Assembly: GCA_022361455.1 (NCBI GenBank)
Contig: JAKSAW010000144.1
Span: forward strand, 1 to 38,383
Source of the DNA: Pseudomonadales bacterium
GTDB taxonomy: Bacteria > Pseudomonadota > Gammaproteobacteria > Pseudomonadales > Ketobacteraceae
Direction: 5' to 3'
DNA: 38,383 bases
Below the pieces are notes generated by a model. The model searched no databases and was not told where the DNA came from. It saw only the letters and a program-made list of their open reading frames with translations. Position 1 is the first letter of the stretch. Each line of letters opens with the position of its first letter. The position numbers and the translations under genes are program-made. Of this stretch, positions 27,077 through 35,565 are shown piece by piece.

Positions 27077-28156
27077 CTATGCATTGAGCGCATCAACCAC
27101 CGCTTGCCCCATGGCTTCGGTGCTTACTTTTTCTGTGCCTTCGGTATAAATGTCAGGGGTGCGATATCCCTTATCGAGCACTTGGCTAACTGCTTTCTCT
27201 ATTTGATCAGCAACCTCGCCCAAGCCAAAGGAGTAACGCAACATCATCGCTGCCGACAAAATGGTCGCTAATGGATTAGCAATTCCCTGACCAGCAATAT
27301 CAGGGGCGGATCCGTGACAAGGCTCGTACATGCCTTTGCCATTCTTATCGAGCGATGCCGATGGCAACATACCAATGGAGCCAGTCAACATGGCAGCAGC
27401 ATCGGATAAAATATCGCCGAACATATTACCGGTAACCATCACGTCAAACTGTTTAGGAGCTCTCACTAATTGCATAGCCGCGTTATCCACGTACATGTGG
27501 CTAAGCTCAACCTCTGGGTATTCCTGGCTGATTCTCTCCATCACTTCGCGCCACAGCTCGGTTACTTCGAGCACATTGCATTTATCCACAGAGCAAACGC
27601 GCTTGTCGCGTTTCATGGCCAAATCAAAGGCAAGCCGGCCAATACGCTCTATCTCAGACTCACTGTACACATAAGTGTTGTAACCCTGGCGCTCGCCGTT
27701 TTCTAAGGTACGGATACCGCGGGGCTGACCAAAATAAATACCACCGGTGAGCTCTCGTACAATAAGAATGTCCAAACCAGAAACCACCTCTGGCTTGAGG
27801 CTGCTGGCTGAAGCGAGCTGCGGATATAACATGGCAGGACGCAAATTGCCGAACAACTCTAGCTCAGAGCGAATCTTCAAAAGACCTTTCTCTGGTCGAA
27901 TAGCTCGATCTAGGGGCTCCCACTTAGGCCCACCCACAGCGCCAAGCAGAATCGCATCGGAGTTCCGAGCGACTTCTAAGGTGGAATCTGGCAAAGGTAC
28001 ACCATCGGCATCTATTGCAGCGCCGCCAATCAACGCTTCTTCGATCTCCAGGTCCAGACTATGTTGCTCGTTAACTGTGTTTAACACCTGAACAGCTTGC
28101 GCCATGATTTCTGGACCAATGCCATCTCCAGGTAGCACTAAAATTTTCTTACTCAT
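27077..28156 (-). CDS. leuB: 3-isopropylmalate dehydrogenase
   Basis: LeuB oxidises and decarboxylates 3-isopropylmalate to 2-ketoisocaproate using NAD. The 359-residue product has [10 protein letters not shown] near 7-16, the substrate-binding [13 protein letters not shown] near 88-100, [11 protein letters not shown] near 133, the metal-site aspartates in [12 protein letters not shown] near 243-254, and [18 protein letters not shown] near 277. It lies 42 bases after leuD, in the usual leuC-leuD-leuB order. Confidence 0.97.
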   Translation of the reverse strand: MSKKILVLPGDGIGPEIMAQAVQVLNTVNEQHSLDLEIEEALIGGAAIDADGVPLPDSTLEVARNSDAILLGAVGGPKWEPLDRAIRPEKGLLKIRSELELFGNLRPAMLYPQLASASSLKPEVVSGLDILIVRELTGGIYFGQPRGIRTLENGERQGYNTYVYSESEIERIGRLAFDLAMKRDKRVCSVDKCNVLEVTELWREVMERISQEYPEVELSHMYVDNAAMQLVRAPKQFDVMVTGNMFGDILSDAAAMLTGSIGMLPSASLDKNGKGMYEPCHGSAPDIAGQGIANPLATILSAAMMLRYSFGLGEVADQIEKAVSQVLDKGYRTPDIYTEGTEKVSTEAMGQAVVDALNA

Positions 28157-28198
28157 TGAATTACCTTTTAAATTTTGACGATTATCGACAGTTAACGA

Positions 28199-28846
28199 CT
28201 ATTTTATGGCGTCGAATAACCAAGGCGCTGATGCCCTGCGCTTGGCTTCATAAGCCCGAATTGCATCTGCATCTTGTAAAGTAAGACCGATATCATCCAA
28301 ACCCTCTAGCAAGCAGTGCTTACGGAAAGGATCGACATCAAATGCAATGGTGTCACCACTCGGGGTTGTGATTTCCTGAGCAGCCAAATCCACCTTCAAT
28401 TGATAACCTTCGTTTCCGGCTACTTCCTTGAACAGCTTATCAACGATTTCTTCTTCTAAAACAATGGGTAGCAAACCATTCTTAAAACTATTGTTAAAGA
28501 AAATATCAGCAAAACTTGGCGCTATCACGGTTCTAAAACCAAAGTCGGTCAACGCCCATGGAGCATGCTCACGGCTTGAACCACAACCAAAATTAACTCG
28601 CGCCAAAAGCACACTCGCACCTTGGTAACGAGGCTGATTTAACACAAAATCTGGATTGATTGGGCGATTGCTACAGTCCTGACCAGGCTGGCCTTCGTCC
28701 AAGTAACGCAGCTCATCGAACAAATTAGGACCGAATCCGGTGCGCTTAATAGACTTTAAAAACTGCTTGGGAATGATTAAATCGGTATCAACATTGGCTC
28801 GATCTAACGGTGCCACAATACCTTCAAAAGTTTCAAACTTTTCCAT
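28199..28846 (-). CDS. leuD: 3-isopropylmalate dehydratase small subunit
   Basis: LeuD forms the swivelling domain of isopropylmalate isomerase with LeuC, converting 2- to 3-isopropylmalate. The 215-residue protein has the family motifs [18 protein letters not shown] near 12-29, [15 protein letters not shown] near 85-99 and [17 protein letters not shown]. The length and gene order are normal. The ATG is preceded by GGAG eight bases upstream, and it follows leuC by 19 bases. Confidence 0.97.
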   Translation of the reverse strand: MEKFETFEGIVAPLDRANVDTDLIIPKQFLKSIKRTGFGPNLFDELRYLDEGQPGQDCSNRPINPDFVLNQPRYQGASVLLARVNFGCGSSREHAPWALTDFGFRTVIAPSFADIFFNNSFKNGLLPIVLEEEIVDKLFKEVAGNEGYQLKVDLAAQEITTPSGDTIAFDVDPFRKHCLLEGLDDIGLTLQDADAIRAYEAKRRASAPWLFDAIK

Positions 28847-28865
28847 GATGATTTCTCCGTTAGTC

Positions 28866-30272
28866 TTAGCTCAATTCACGCACGTCAACAAAGTGACCGG
28901 ATACTGCCGCAGCGGCAGCCATAGCAGGACTGACCAAATGGGTGCGACCACCATAGCCCTGACGGCCTTCAAAGTTGCGATTAGACGTGGATGCACAATG
29001 CTCTCCGTCACCAAGTTTGTCGGCATTCATCGCTAAACACATGGAACAACCTGGTTCACGCCACTCAAAACCGGCCTCTTCAAAAACCTTATCTAAACCT
29101 TCTTGCTCAGCCTGCTGTTTAACTAAACCAGAGCCGGGCACAACCAGCGCCTGCTTTACTTTGTCAGAAACCTTGCGCCCTTTGGCGACTTCCGCGGCTG
29201 CGCGCAAATCTTCAATTCGCGAATTAGTACAGGAGCCAATGAATACACGATCGGGCACCACGTCAGACATTCGCATACCCGGTTTCAAATCCATATATTC
29301 GTAGGCACGACGCATACCTTCAGCCTTCACGGAATCCGATTCTTGCTCTGGATCTGGTAACTGCTCGTCTATACCCACCACCATTTCTGGGGACGTACCC
29401 CATGAAACCTGAGGTTGGATATCCTTGCCGTCTAGCTCAACGACCTCGTCGAACTCAGCATCGGCATCCGATTTAAGCTGACTCCATTCAGCAATCGCTA
29501 GATCCCAAGCATCACCAGTGGGGGCATAAGGCCGGCCTTTGAAGTACTCAATGGTTTTCTCATCAACAGCCACCATGCCAGCTCTTGCGCCACCTTCAAT
29601 CGCCATATTACAAACGGTCATTCGACCTTCCATTGATAACGCTTCGATGGCTTCACCGGCGAATTCGATAGCAAATCCAGTACCACCTGCGGTACCAATT
29701 TTTGCGATAATCGCTAGCACGATATCCTTAGCAGTGACGCCAGGACCCACTTGACCGTTCACGCGAATCAGCATGTTTTTCATCTTTTTCTGGATCAAGC
29801 ACTGAGTTGCTAATACGTGCTCGACCTCTGAAGTACCAATTCCGTGGGCAAGCGCACCAAATGCTCCGTGGGTTGCGGTATGGCTATCACCACAAACAAT
29901 GGTCATACCGGGTAAGGTCGCACCCTGCTCAGGACCGACAACGTGAACAATTCCTTGGCGAATATCATCCATCTTGAACTCGACAATGCCGAAGTCATCG
30001 CAGTTATCATCTAAGGTCTGCACCTGGATTCGCGACACTTCATCTTCAATCACACCACTACGATCAGTGGTTGGCACGTTGTGATCAGGGGTGGCAATGT
30101 TTGCATCTAATCGCCACGGTTGCCGATTTGCCAAACGAAGGCCTTCAAAAGCCTGGGGGGATGTCACTTCATGCAGCAATTGGCGATCGATATAAATAAG
30201 CGCAGTGCCATCCTCGCGCTCTTTTACCAAATGGGCTTCCCACAATTTGTCGTATAAGGTCTTTCCAGCCAT
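28866..30272 (-). CDS. leuC: 3-isopropylmalate dehydratase large subunit
   Basis: LeuC is the iron-sulfur catalytic subunit of isopropylmalate isomerase. The 468-residue product has the aconitase-family substrate and cluster motifs: [22 protein letters not shown] near 129-150 and the three cluster cysteines in IGSCTNSR and GCSMCLAMN near 347-415. It is the first gene of the leu run. The ATG has AGAGGATG upstream. The 150-base region before it, shared with a divergent gene, holds an interrupted dyad that may be an operator. No leucine-rich leader peptide was recognised there. Confidence 0.97.
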   Translation of the reverse strand: MAGKTLYDKLWEAHLVKEREDGTALIYIDRQLLHEVTSPQAFEGLRLANRQPWRLDANIATPDHNVPTTDRSGVIEDEVSRIQVQTLDDNCDDFGIVEFKMDDIRQGIVHVVGPEQGATLPGMTIVCGDSHTATHGAFGALAHGIGTSEVEHVLATQCLIQKKMKNMLIRVNGQVGPGVTAKDIVLAIIAKIGTAGGTGFAIEFAGEAIEALSMEGRMTVCNMAIEGGARAGMVAVDEKTIEYFKGRPYAPTGDAWDLAIAEWSQLKSDADAEFDEVVELDGKDIQPQVSWGTSPEMVVGIDEQLPDPEQESDSVKAEGMRRAYEYMDLKPGMRMSDVVPDRVFIGSCTNSRIEDLRAAAEVAKGRKVSDKVKQALVVPGSGLVKQQAEQEGLDKVFEEAGFEWREPGCSMCLAMNADKLGDGEHCASTSNRNFEGRQGYGGRTHLVSPAMAAAAAVSGHFVDVRELS

Positions 30273-30362
30273 GGTGACATCCTCTTTTAATTTCAGATCT
30301 ACTTAGCCTCTCACAGCGCAAATAGTACTGAATCACATCCTATAACTCCAATTCATATTTTT

Positions 30363-30381
30363 TATGATTTGCATAACCATA
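30363..30381. promoter_or_regulatory. Interrupted dyad, candidate LysR-type operator between leuC and the binding protein gene
   Basis: The 19-base site has the symmetric form TATG-n-TT-n5-AA-n-CATA (12 of 19 positions match their complement). It sits about 90 bases upstream of leuC and 140 bases upstream of the preferred binding protein start. AT-rich hexamers that could serve as -10 elements lie on both sides. A LysR gene follows downstream on the plus strand. Size and symmetry fit a LysR-type site, but the regulator is inferred from proximity only. Confidence 0.4.
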
Positions 30382-30506
30382 GAGAATAGATAAAGATAGG
30401 CCGTACGCTCGCGAAGCGATCAATGACTGCTAGAATTAGATTAGTCACTCATAAGGTGCACCACGTTCAATTGCCGCTGAAGATAGATAAGAAAAGACGT
30501 AAAAGT

Positions 30507-31301
30507 ATGATCCTGCCCTCAATTAGGGGTGCTATGTGCGCCCTCCTACTAGTGAACGCTAATATCGTCCTTGCGGAAGCCCCGAAACCAACAACAAACC
30601 AAATAGAAGTTGTTCTTTCAGCAGATGAATGGTGCCCTTACAACTGCTCTCCAGACAGTCCAACTCCGGGTTATATGCTTGAAATCGCTAACCAAGCTTT
30701 CGAACTGCACGCTCCCGGAAAATACAGGGTGGTCTACAAGCAACTGCCTTGGACCCGCTCCATGAAGATGGCGCAACGCGGAGATATCGACGGCATTATC
30801 GGAGCTATTGCATCTGAAGCAGAAGGGCTGCATGTGCCAAGCGAAGAACAAGGGCTAATGTTCGCCAAGTTCTTTGCGTTAAAGCAGACAGATTGGTCCT
30901 ATACCAACACCCAGCAACTGAAAAAGGATGCCGTTATCATCGGCGCAATCGCCGGTTACGACTACGATGCTAGTATTGCGCAATACATAGTTGAGAATCC
31001 TAAAACCGTGCATTTGGCCCATGGTGATCCAGCTCTGCCGTCGCTAATAAAACTGCTAAACCTAAAACGTATCCATGCGCTCATCGAAGATCAGGCTGTT
31101 TTCTGGTACAACATAAAAAGCCTTGGACACGATTCCAACCTCTATAAAGTAGCTGGCGATATCGAGGAACCCCAAAAGCTGTTCTTGGCTTTTCACAAAA
31201 AAGAATATGCTGATATCGTTGCCAAAGGAATGCACAAACTACGCAAATCCGGCGCATTAAAAAAGATCTTGAGTAAGTACAACCTAGCGGACTGGAAATA
31301 A
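30507..31301 (+). CDS. Orphan periplasmic substrate-binding protein (SBP_bac_3-like)
   Basis: From the ATG at 30507 the 264-residue product has a signal peptide (MILPSIRGAMCALLLVNANIVLAEA) and then a fold like the amino-acid-binding family 3: VVLSADEWCPYN at the first strand, GYMLEIANQAF, YKQLPWTRSMKMAQRGDIDGIIGA, and a C-terminal MHKLRKSGALKKILSKY. The open frame reaches an ATG at 30423, but that would place a basic segment ahead of the signal peptide. No ABC permease or ATPase is nearby, so it may serve a distant transporter or act as a sensor. It lies between leuC and the LysR gene, which are adjacent in Pseudomonas. Confidence 0.75.
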   Translation: MILPSIRGAMCALLLVNANIVLAEAPKPTTNQIEVVLSADEWCPYNCSPDSPTPGYMLEIANQAFELHAPGKYRVVYKQLPWTRSMKMAQRGDIDGIIGAIASEAEGLHVPSEEQGLMFAKFFALKQTDWSYTNTQQLKKDAVIIGAIAGYDYDASIAQYIVENPKTVHLAHGDPALPSLIKLLNLKRIHALIEDQAVFWYNIKSLGHDSNLYKVAGDIEEPQKLFLAFHKKEYADIVAKGMHKLRKSGALKKILSKYNLADWK

Positions 31302-31358
31302 ACACAAACAGACCGATAATTTTGGCAATCTCCCCCATTAGCGGAGCTAGATCTCCAT

Positions 31359-32243
31359 ATGGATCCTCAAAACTTAAAAGCATTTGTGTCTGTTGCTGAG
31401 AAAAAGTCATTCTCGGAAGCTGCTGAAGCCCTCAATTTAACTCAACCAGCCATTTCTAAAAGAATCGCCGCCTTAGAAGACCAACTTCATAATCAATTGT
31501 TTGATCGCATTGGTCGCCAAGTGTATCTCACCGAAGCAGGTAAGGCGTTACTGCCTCGAGCCGAAAAAATTCTTTTTGAAATCGATGACACCCAACGGGC
31601 TCTGAGTAACTTGTCCGGTAAAGTCGAAGGCAAACTCACCATGGGAACCTCGCATCATATTGGTTTGCATCGCCTGCCACCTATATTAAGGCAATACAGT
31701 CTTCGCTATCCGGATGTGCAACTGGACATGAAGTTTATCGACTCGGAGCAAGCATTCGATGCGGTTGTGCAAGGCCGCATGGAACTAGGTATAGTCACCC
31801 TACCCCCGAATATTCCTGACAATGTTCATACCCAAGAAATTTGGCAAGACCCATTAACGGTGCTGGTTGATTCGTCCCACCCGCTAAAAGATCGAGCCAA
31901 TCAAGACGGCACCGTTTCTGTGGCAGATTTAGCTGAATTCCCGAGCATATTGCCAAGTCAAAACACATTTACTCGACGTATAGTTGAGGCATTGTTTAAG
32001 GATTATGGTTTAGACATCGAAGTAACCATATCCACCAACTATTTAGAGACAATTAAAATGATGGTTTCGATTGGGTTGGGTTGGAGTGTGCTACCGGCTT
32101 CAATGTTAGACGAAAGCGTTTCTGAACTAGCAGTAAAAGAATTTAATTTGTCGCGTAAATTAGGCGTTGTGTTTCATCCTAATCACTCGCTGTCTAATGC
32201 GGCAAAGGCAATGCTTGATTTACTGATCGCTGAATCAGCGTAG
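31359..32243 (+). CDS. LysR-type transcriptional regulator
   Basis: A 294-residue LysR regulator. The N-terminal winged helix-turn-helix covers about residues 1-60 (SFSEAAEALNLTQPAISKRIAALEDQL, then LFDRIGRQVYLTEAG), and a periplasmic-binding-like effector domain runs from about 90 to 290. Pseudomonas has a LysR gene divergent from leuC at this point. Here the binding protein gene intervenes and reads in the same direction, 57 bases upstream. Control of leuC, of the binding protein, or of both is plausible; the effector is unknown. The gene ends with a short palindrome (CGCTGAATCAGCG) but no U tract. Confidence 0.9.
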   Translation: MDPQNLKAFVSVAEKKSFSEAAEALNLTQPAISKRIAALEDQLHNQLFDRIGRQVYLTEAGKALLPRAEKILFEIDDTQRALSNLSGKVEGKLTMGTSHHIGLHRLPPILRQYSLRYPDVQLDMKFIDSEQAFDAVVQGRMELGIVTLPPNIPDNVHTQEIWQDPLTVLVDSSHPLKDRANQDGTVSVADLAEFPSILPSQNTFTRRIVEALFKDYGLDIEVTISTNYLETIKMMVSIGLGWSVLPASMLDESVSELAVKEFNLSRKLGVVFHPNHSLSNAAKAMLDLLIAESA

Positions 32244-32539
32244 CCATTTCGCGAAACAATCTCAACATTGAGAGCATGCCCTTCTACCGACTCATAAAAT
32301 AGAATTCTATAACGCTCAGTATTGTCACTGTTGGCTTTTAGTTTTTTTCTATACATCTCGAAGTAAAAGCACTTCCGAGGCAAGACGACAATTCGCGATC
32401 ACCACCAACAAAAACTCAATCACCGCCTTCACAATAGTATCGGGTTATCCCCAAGCGATCTCTGCCAAAGTTTGTAAACTACGCAATTCCATGTGTAGCT
32501 GCTATCTTTTTCGTCAATCATTCAGAAAATGGTGGACTT
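32244..32539. other. Intergenic region between the LysR and GGDEF genes
   Basis: This 296-base stretch holds no supported gene. It contains a 12-base perfect palindrome ATAGAATTCTAT at 32299-32310 and a T-rich run at about 32336-32350 without a good stem before it. A TGTAAACTACGC element at 32473-32484 recurs in similar form inside and at the end of the next gene. A promoter for the GGDEF gene must lie here, but I could not pick one with confidence. Confidence 0.4.
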
Positions 32540-33760
32540 GTGCTGGAAAAACAGCTCGCTGATATCCGGAATGTTCTGGATAGTGGATTTGTAAAACTAC
32601 GCTTTGATACATCACTAGAAACTGATTTTGTCGCCAATTATCAGGCCCATGCACTGCGCAGTTTCCGATCCAACATTCGTTACATTTTTGCTATTTATGT
32701 GATCTTAGGTGTTGGGATATTCCTCTTAGTACCTAACGAACACCTTGATATTTGGCCCTATTCCCATGGCCTTTTGGGCCTTATAATTTTAACAGCAGCC
32801 GTTTGCGTTTACACTGAAGCACTTAATCCTTACCACCAAGTTTATACCGGCGTTTGTGCCATGGCTGGAATTATCGTCACAGTCAATGCGCCCTATTTCT
32901 TCAAAGATGAAACCGTATCCCAAGTGGCCCAAATGGGTATCTTTTATGCGGTAATGGTGGTTTATACCTTACTGGGTTTACGTTTTATCATGGCATCCAT
33001 TGCCGCTTGGGCAGGTGGAATACTCGCCATAGCTGTTGCACTAGCAAATCAATTGCCCTTTAACTGGCTGTTTTTTCATGAAACCTTCACCGGAGCGAGT
33101 ATTCTAGGCATGACGATCTGCTATATCAGCGAACATCGCACCCGTACTGTTTTTCTCCAATCGCGTCTATTGGAATTGGAAAAGCAAAAAAGCGATGCAA
33201 TGGCTGTTGAGATGGAAAAGATGTCTCGGGAAGATCCGCTTACTGGGCTAGCTAATCGCCGATATTTTGATGATGTGTATTTGCGAGAATGGCGAAGAAT
33301 GCAGCGGGATGGTGTATCACTTTCGGTCATGTTTATCGATATCGACCATTTCAAACGCTACAACGATTATTATGGTCATCAAAAAGGTGATGAGTGCATT
33401 CAGGCGGTAGCAAAGGTAATCGAAAATCAAGCAAAAAGAGCCGGGGACCTTGCTGCACGATATGGTGGTGAGGAATTTGTGGTGGTCTATCCGCAAACCA
33501 GTGCCGATGCCATTGAAAGCATTGCAGAAAGAACCTTACAAGAAGTCCGCGATAGCCAAATTCCCCACGAAAAATCTCAAGCTAGCAAATATGTCTCTGT
33601 CAGTATTGGTGTCGCTACTGTGATCCCCTCAAAAAAATTGCAATCAGAAGATGTACTGAAGCGCGCAGACGCAGGTCTTTACCTAGCTAAAGGCCGAGGC
33701 CGCAATCAATGGGCTGTCGCAGACGAATTAAAAGAGTCCGAACACATCACCCCAATGTAA
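32540..33760 (+). CDS. Membrane diguanylate cyclase (GGDEF)
   Basis: The 406-residue product has six hydrophobic helices between about residues 45 and 200, forming an N-terminal membrane sensor of unknown ligand. A short coiled linker precedes the GGDEF domain (from ~230, SREDPLTGLANRRYFDD). The active site is GGEEF at 309-313, and the RxxD inhibitory site (Arg300-Asp303, RAGD) sits five residues before it, as in PleD. It is therefore predicted to make c-di-GMP from two GTP with product inhibition. No EAL or HD-GYP domain is present. The start is GTG with GGTGG upstream. It ends two bases from the convergent SCP2-like gene. Confidence 0.9.
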   Translation: MLEKQLADIRNVLDSGFVKLRFDTSLETDFVANYQAHALRSFRSNIRYIFAIYVILGVGIFLLVPNEHLDIWPYSHGLLGLIILTAAVCVYTEALNPYHQVYTGVCAMAGIIVTVNAPYFFKDETVSQVAQMGIFYAVMVVYTLLGLRFIMASIAAWAGGILAIAVALANQLPFNWLFFHETFTGASILGMTICYISEHRTRTVFLQSRLLELEKQKSDAMAVEMEKMSREDPLTGLANRRYFDDVYLREWRRMQRDGVSLSVMFIDIDHFKRYNDYYGHQKGDECIQAVAKVIENQAKRAGDLAARYGGEEFVVVYPQTSADAIESIAERTLQEVRDSQIPHEKSQASKYVSVSIGVATVIPSKKLQSEDVLKRADAGLYLAKGRGRNQWAVADELKESEHITPM

Positions 33761-33762
33761 AA

Positions 33763-34110
33763 CTACGCAACAATATCCGTAAACCAAAGCGCATCTTGGA
33801 AGTTACCTTTCACCACGAGGTCCCCTTTTCCCATCGCCGAAAATGTATCTAACGCTTCATCAGACAGCATCACTTTCAAGGCAGTCTTAGCATCCGTCCA
33901 CACCAACTCTACCGTGGCATTGTCACTTCCGCCGGGATGACTGAGCACCATATTGTTGCGAAAGATATAAGTATGACTACAGCCACCATCTGCTGTAGAT
34001 ATCACCACCGTTCTATTGATGTAACGTATTTTCTTTCTAAATTCTTTACTAAATAAAGCGCTAGCTTGGAGCTTTAAACCTAGCGCTAATAACACTAATC
34101 GCATTTTCAT
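33763..34110 (-). CDS. Small SCP2-like lipid-binding protein
   Basis: About 115 residues. The C-terminal 75 residues resemble the SCP2 sterol-carrier fold, with a hydrophobic ligand pocket: a strand with NNMVLSHPGGSDNATVELV, then WTDAKTALKVMLSD and a terminal AMGKGDLVVKGNFQDALWF. The N-terminus (MRLVLLALGLKLQASALF) is a hydrophobic helix, perhaps a membrane anchor. I prefer the ATG at 34110, six bases after AGGAG; the ATG at 34116 abuts that site. It starts about 15 bases after the S1P-lyase-like gene, so the two are almost certainly one operon. Family assignment is moderate. Confidence 0.65.
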   Translation of the reverse strand: MKMRLVLLALGLKLQASALFSKEFRKKIRYINRTVVISTADGGCSHTYIFRNNMVLSHPGGSDNATVELVWTDAKTALKVMLSDEALDTFSAMGKGDLVVKGNFQDALWFTDIVA

Positions 34111-34125
34111 GGCCATCTCCTATCG

Positions 34126-35406
34126 CTACATCCAGGGCTTTAAATTATCAATTGAGATTTCACCGGCTTTAACCAATGGGATCACCTCGGCAAGATCTTT
34201 TACAAACGTATCCACCACTTCATCGGTCACGGGATCTAAAATAATTTTTAGTGCGGGTGGTTGAAAGGATGGCAAGCAATAGGATTGGCGTTCAAACAAT
34301 CCGCCCATCACTGCAAACAAATCCAAGCCTTTTTCTAAGCGAACGGTCATGGTACAGAGATCCGACGGAAAACACTCTACTCCATCTATCTGATTTATTT
34401 TCTCTAAATAGCGCTGCTTAACTTCGAGTGACCTTTTTGCTAATTCTAAATAGCCCTCTTCACCAAGATACTTCATAACCGCCCAAGCGGATGCAATCGG
34501 ACCTGCTGAAGTAGTACCAGCAATGGCCTCCGTGGAATACAAACCATCGGGCCAATCACTTGCAGAGCAAACGTAATACTGCTCCCAGTCTTTGTTCCTA
34601 AAAGTAATTGAAGATAACGGTTTGGCACTATATCCATGTTTATGTAGATCAGCAGAGATAGATCTAACACCTGGAACACGAAAATCCCAAACAGGTAAAT
34701 TTTGTCCTAGCTTTTCTGCGAACGGTGACTGAAAGCCGCCGAGACACCCATCCACATGCATCCAAACATTGTGCTTTTCAGCAAGCGCTCCTAGCGCAGG
34801 AATATCATCAAATAACCCATATGGCCAGCAAGGCGCTGAGCCCGCGATTAAAATGGTGTTTTTAGTAATAGCCTTATCCATAGCGGCTACATCAGCGCGA
34901 TAGTCTTCCCCCAAAGGGATACGCTTAATCTCAATGCTGGCGTACTTGCACCACTTGGAAAATGCTGTGTGAATGGAGTAAGGCACCACAATTTCAGGCT
35001 TCAGGATATTCTTCTCTTGTTTAGCCCACTCCTTTGCAGATGCGATCGCTGAGTATAAGCTTTCGGAGCCGCCAGAGGTGAAACGAACTCGAGAATCCTG
35101 AGGAAACCGCAGCATCTCTTTGATCATCTGCTTCACTTCAAGGCCCATTTTGGTACAGCCCGGTAGCAGTTCCTTATAGAGATAATTCCGTCTTAAGAAC
35201 ATGCGGTTAGCGTCTTTGGCTATTTCAGCGGCTTCCAAATGAGACATCAAAGTCGTGGATTGAATAGTATTGTGGGAGTAAATATCGGTGACATCCATGG
35301 CGTCGAAATCGGAAAGCATTTTCATGACGTCTTCCCGCGATGCTCCCTTATCTGGAAACAGCTTACCTTCAAATTCTAATTCTTGTTCTCCACCAAAATA
35401 TCCCAT
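34126..35406 (-). CDS. PLP-dependent lyase of the sphingosine-1-phosphate lyase / group II decarboxylase family
   Basis: The 426-residue fold-type I PLP enzyme has RFTSGGSESLYSAI near 100 (cofactor phosphate site), the aspartate in WMHVDGCLGG near 210, and the PLP lysine Lys256 in SADLHKHGYSAKP. The last matches the SADTHKYGY segment of S1P lyases better than glutamate decarboxylases do. S1P lyases cleave phosphorylated long-chain bases to a fatty aldehyde and phosphoethanolamine. There is no N-terminal membrane helix. The ATG has a full AAGGAGG site. Its operon partner is an SCP2-like lipid carrier and an outer-membrane phospholipase gene lies upstream, which favours a lipid substrate, but an amino acid decarboxylase is possible. 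Confidence 0.8.
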   Translation of the reverse strand: MGYFGGEQELEFEGKLFPDKGASREDVMKMLSDFDAMDVTDIYSHNTIQSTTLMSHLEAAEIAKDANRMFLRRNYLYKELLPGCTKMGLEVKQMIKEMLRFPQDSRVRFTSGGSESLYSAIASAKEWAKQEKNILKPEIVVPYSIHTAFSKWCKYASIEIKRIPLGEDYRADVAAMDKAITKNTILIAGSAPCWPYGLFDDIPALGALAEKHNVWMHVDGCLGGFQSPFAEKLGQNLPVWDFRVPGVRSISADLHKHGYSAKPLSSITFRNKDWEQYYVCSASDWPDGLYSTEAIAGTTSAGPIASAWAVMKYLGEEGYLELAKRSLEVKQRYLEKINQIDGVECFPSDLCTMTVRLEKGLDLFAVMGGLFERQSYCLPSFQPPALKIILDPVTDEVVDTFVKDLAEVIPLVKAGEISIDNLKPWM

Positions 35407-35410
35407 AACG

Positions 35411-35443
35411 CCTCCTTATACTTATGATGCGAAAGTGTATAAG
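35411..35443 (-). promoter_or_regulatory. Inverted repeat overlapping the ribosome binding site of the S1P-lyase-like gene
   Basis: On the minus strand CTTATAC (35443-35437) and GTATAAG (35421-35415) form a 7-base inverted repeat 15 bases apart. The inner arm runs into the AAGGAGG site that begins at 35417. It could be a repressor operator or, in the mRNA, a hairpin that partly hides the ribosome binding site. The choice cannot be made from sequence. Confidence 0.4.
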
Positions 35444-35462
35444 CAGCGTGAAAATCAAATCC

Positions 35463-35474
35463 TGACCGAGGTCA
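35463..35474. promoter_or_regulatory. Short palindrome TGACC-GA-GGTCA upstream of the S1P-lyase-like gene
   Basis: A perfect 5+5 base dyad with a 2-base centre lies about 60 bases upstream of the start codon. On the minus strand it contains TTGACC, which could also serve as a -35 element, though no good -10 follows at the right distance. It is a candidate operator only. Confidence 0.3.
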
Positions 35475-35565
35475 AGATAACGGAACGATCGTACAAACTA
35501 TTAAAATTAGCTTCGATTAAGCTGCAAGATTGCGTCTGCAAGTAGCAGATAAGTGCTAAATGAAG

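Noticed and set aside
32228..32240. CGCTGAATCAGCG at the end of the LysR gene as a terminator
   Set aside because: Six pairs around a single base with no T run; a hairpin of this shape cannot form well.
32183..32383. Minus-strand 66-residue open frame overlapping the LysR end
   Set aside because: Mostly antisense to LysR codons, no ribosome binding site and no recognisable product.
35522..35542. Direct repeat CTGCAAG x2, 14 bases apart, after pldA
   Set aside because: Short and only two copies; likely chance.
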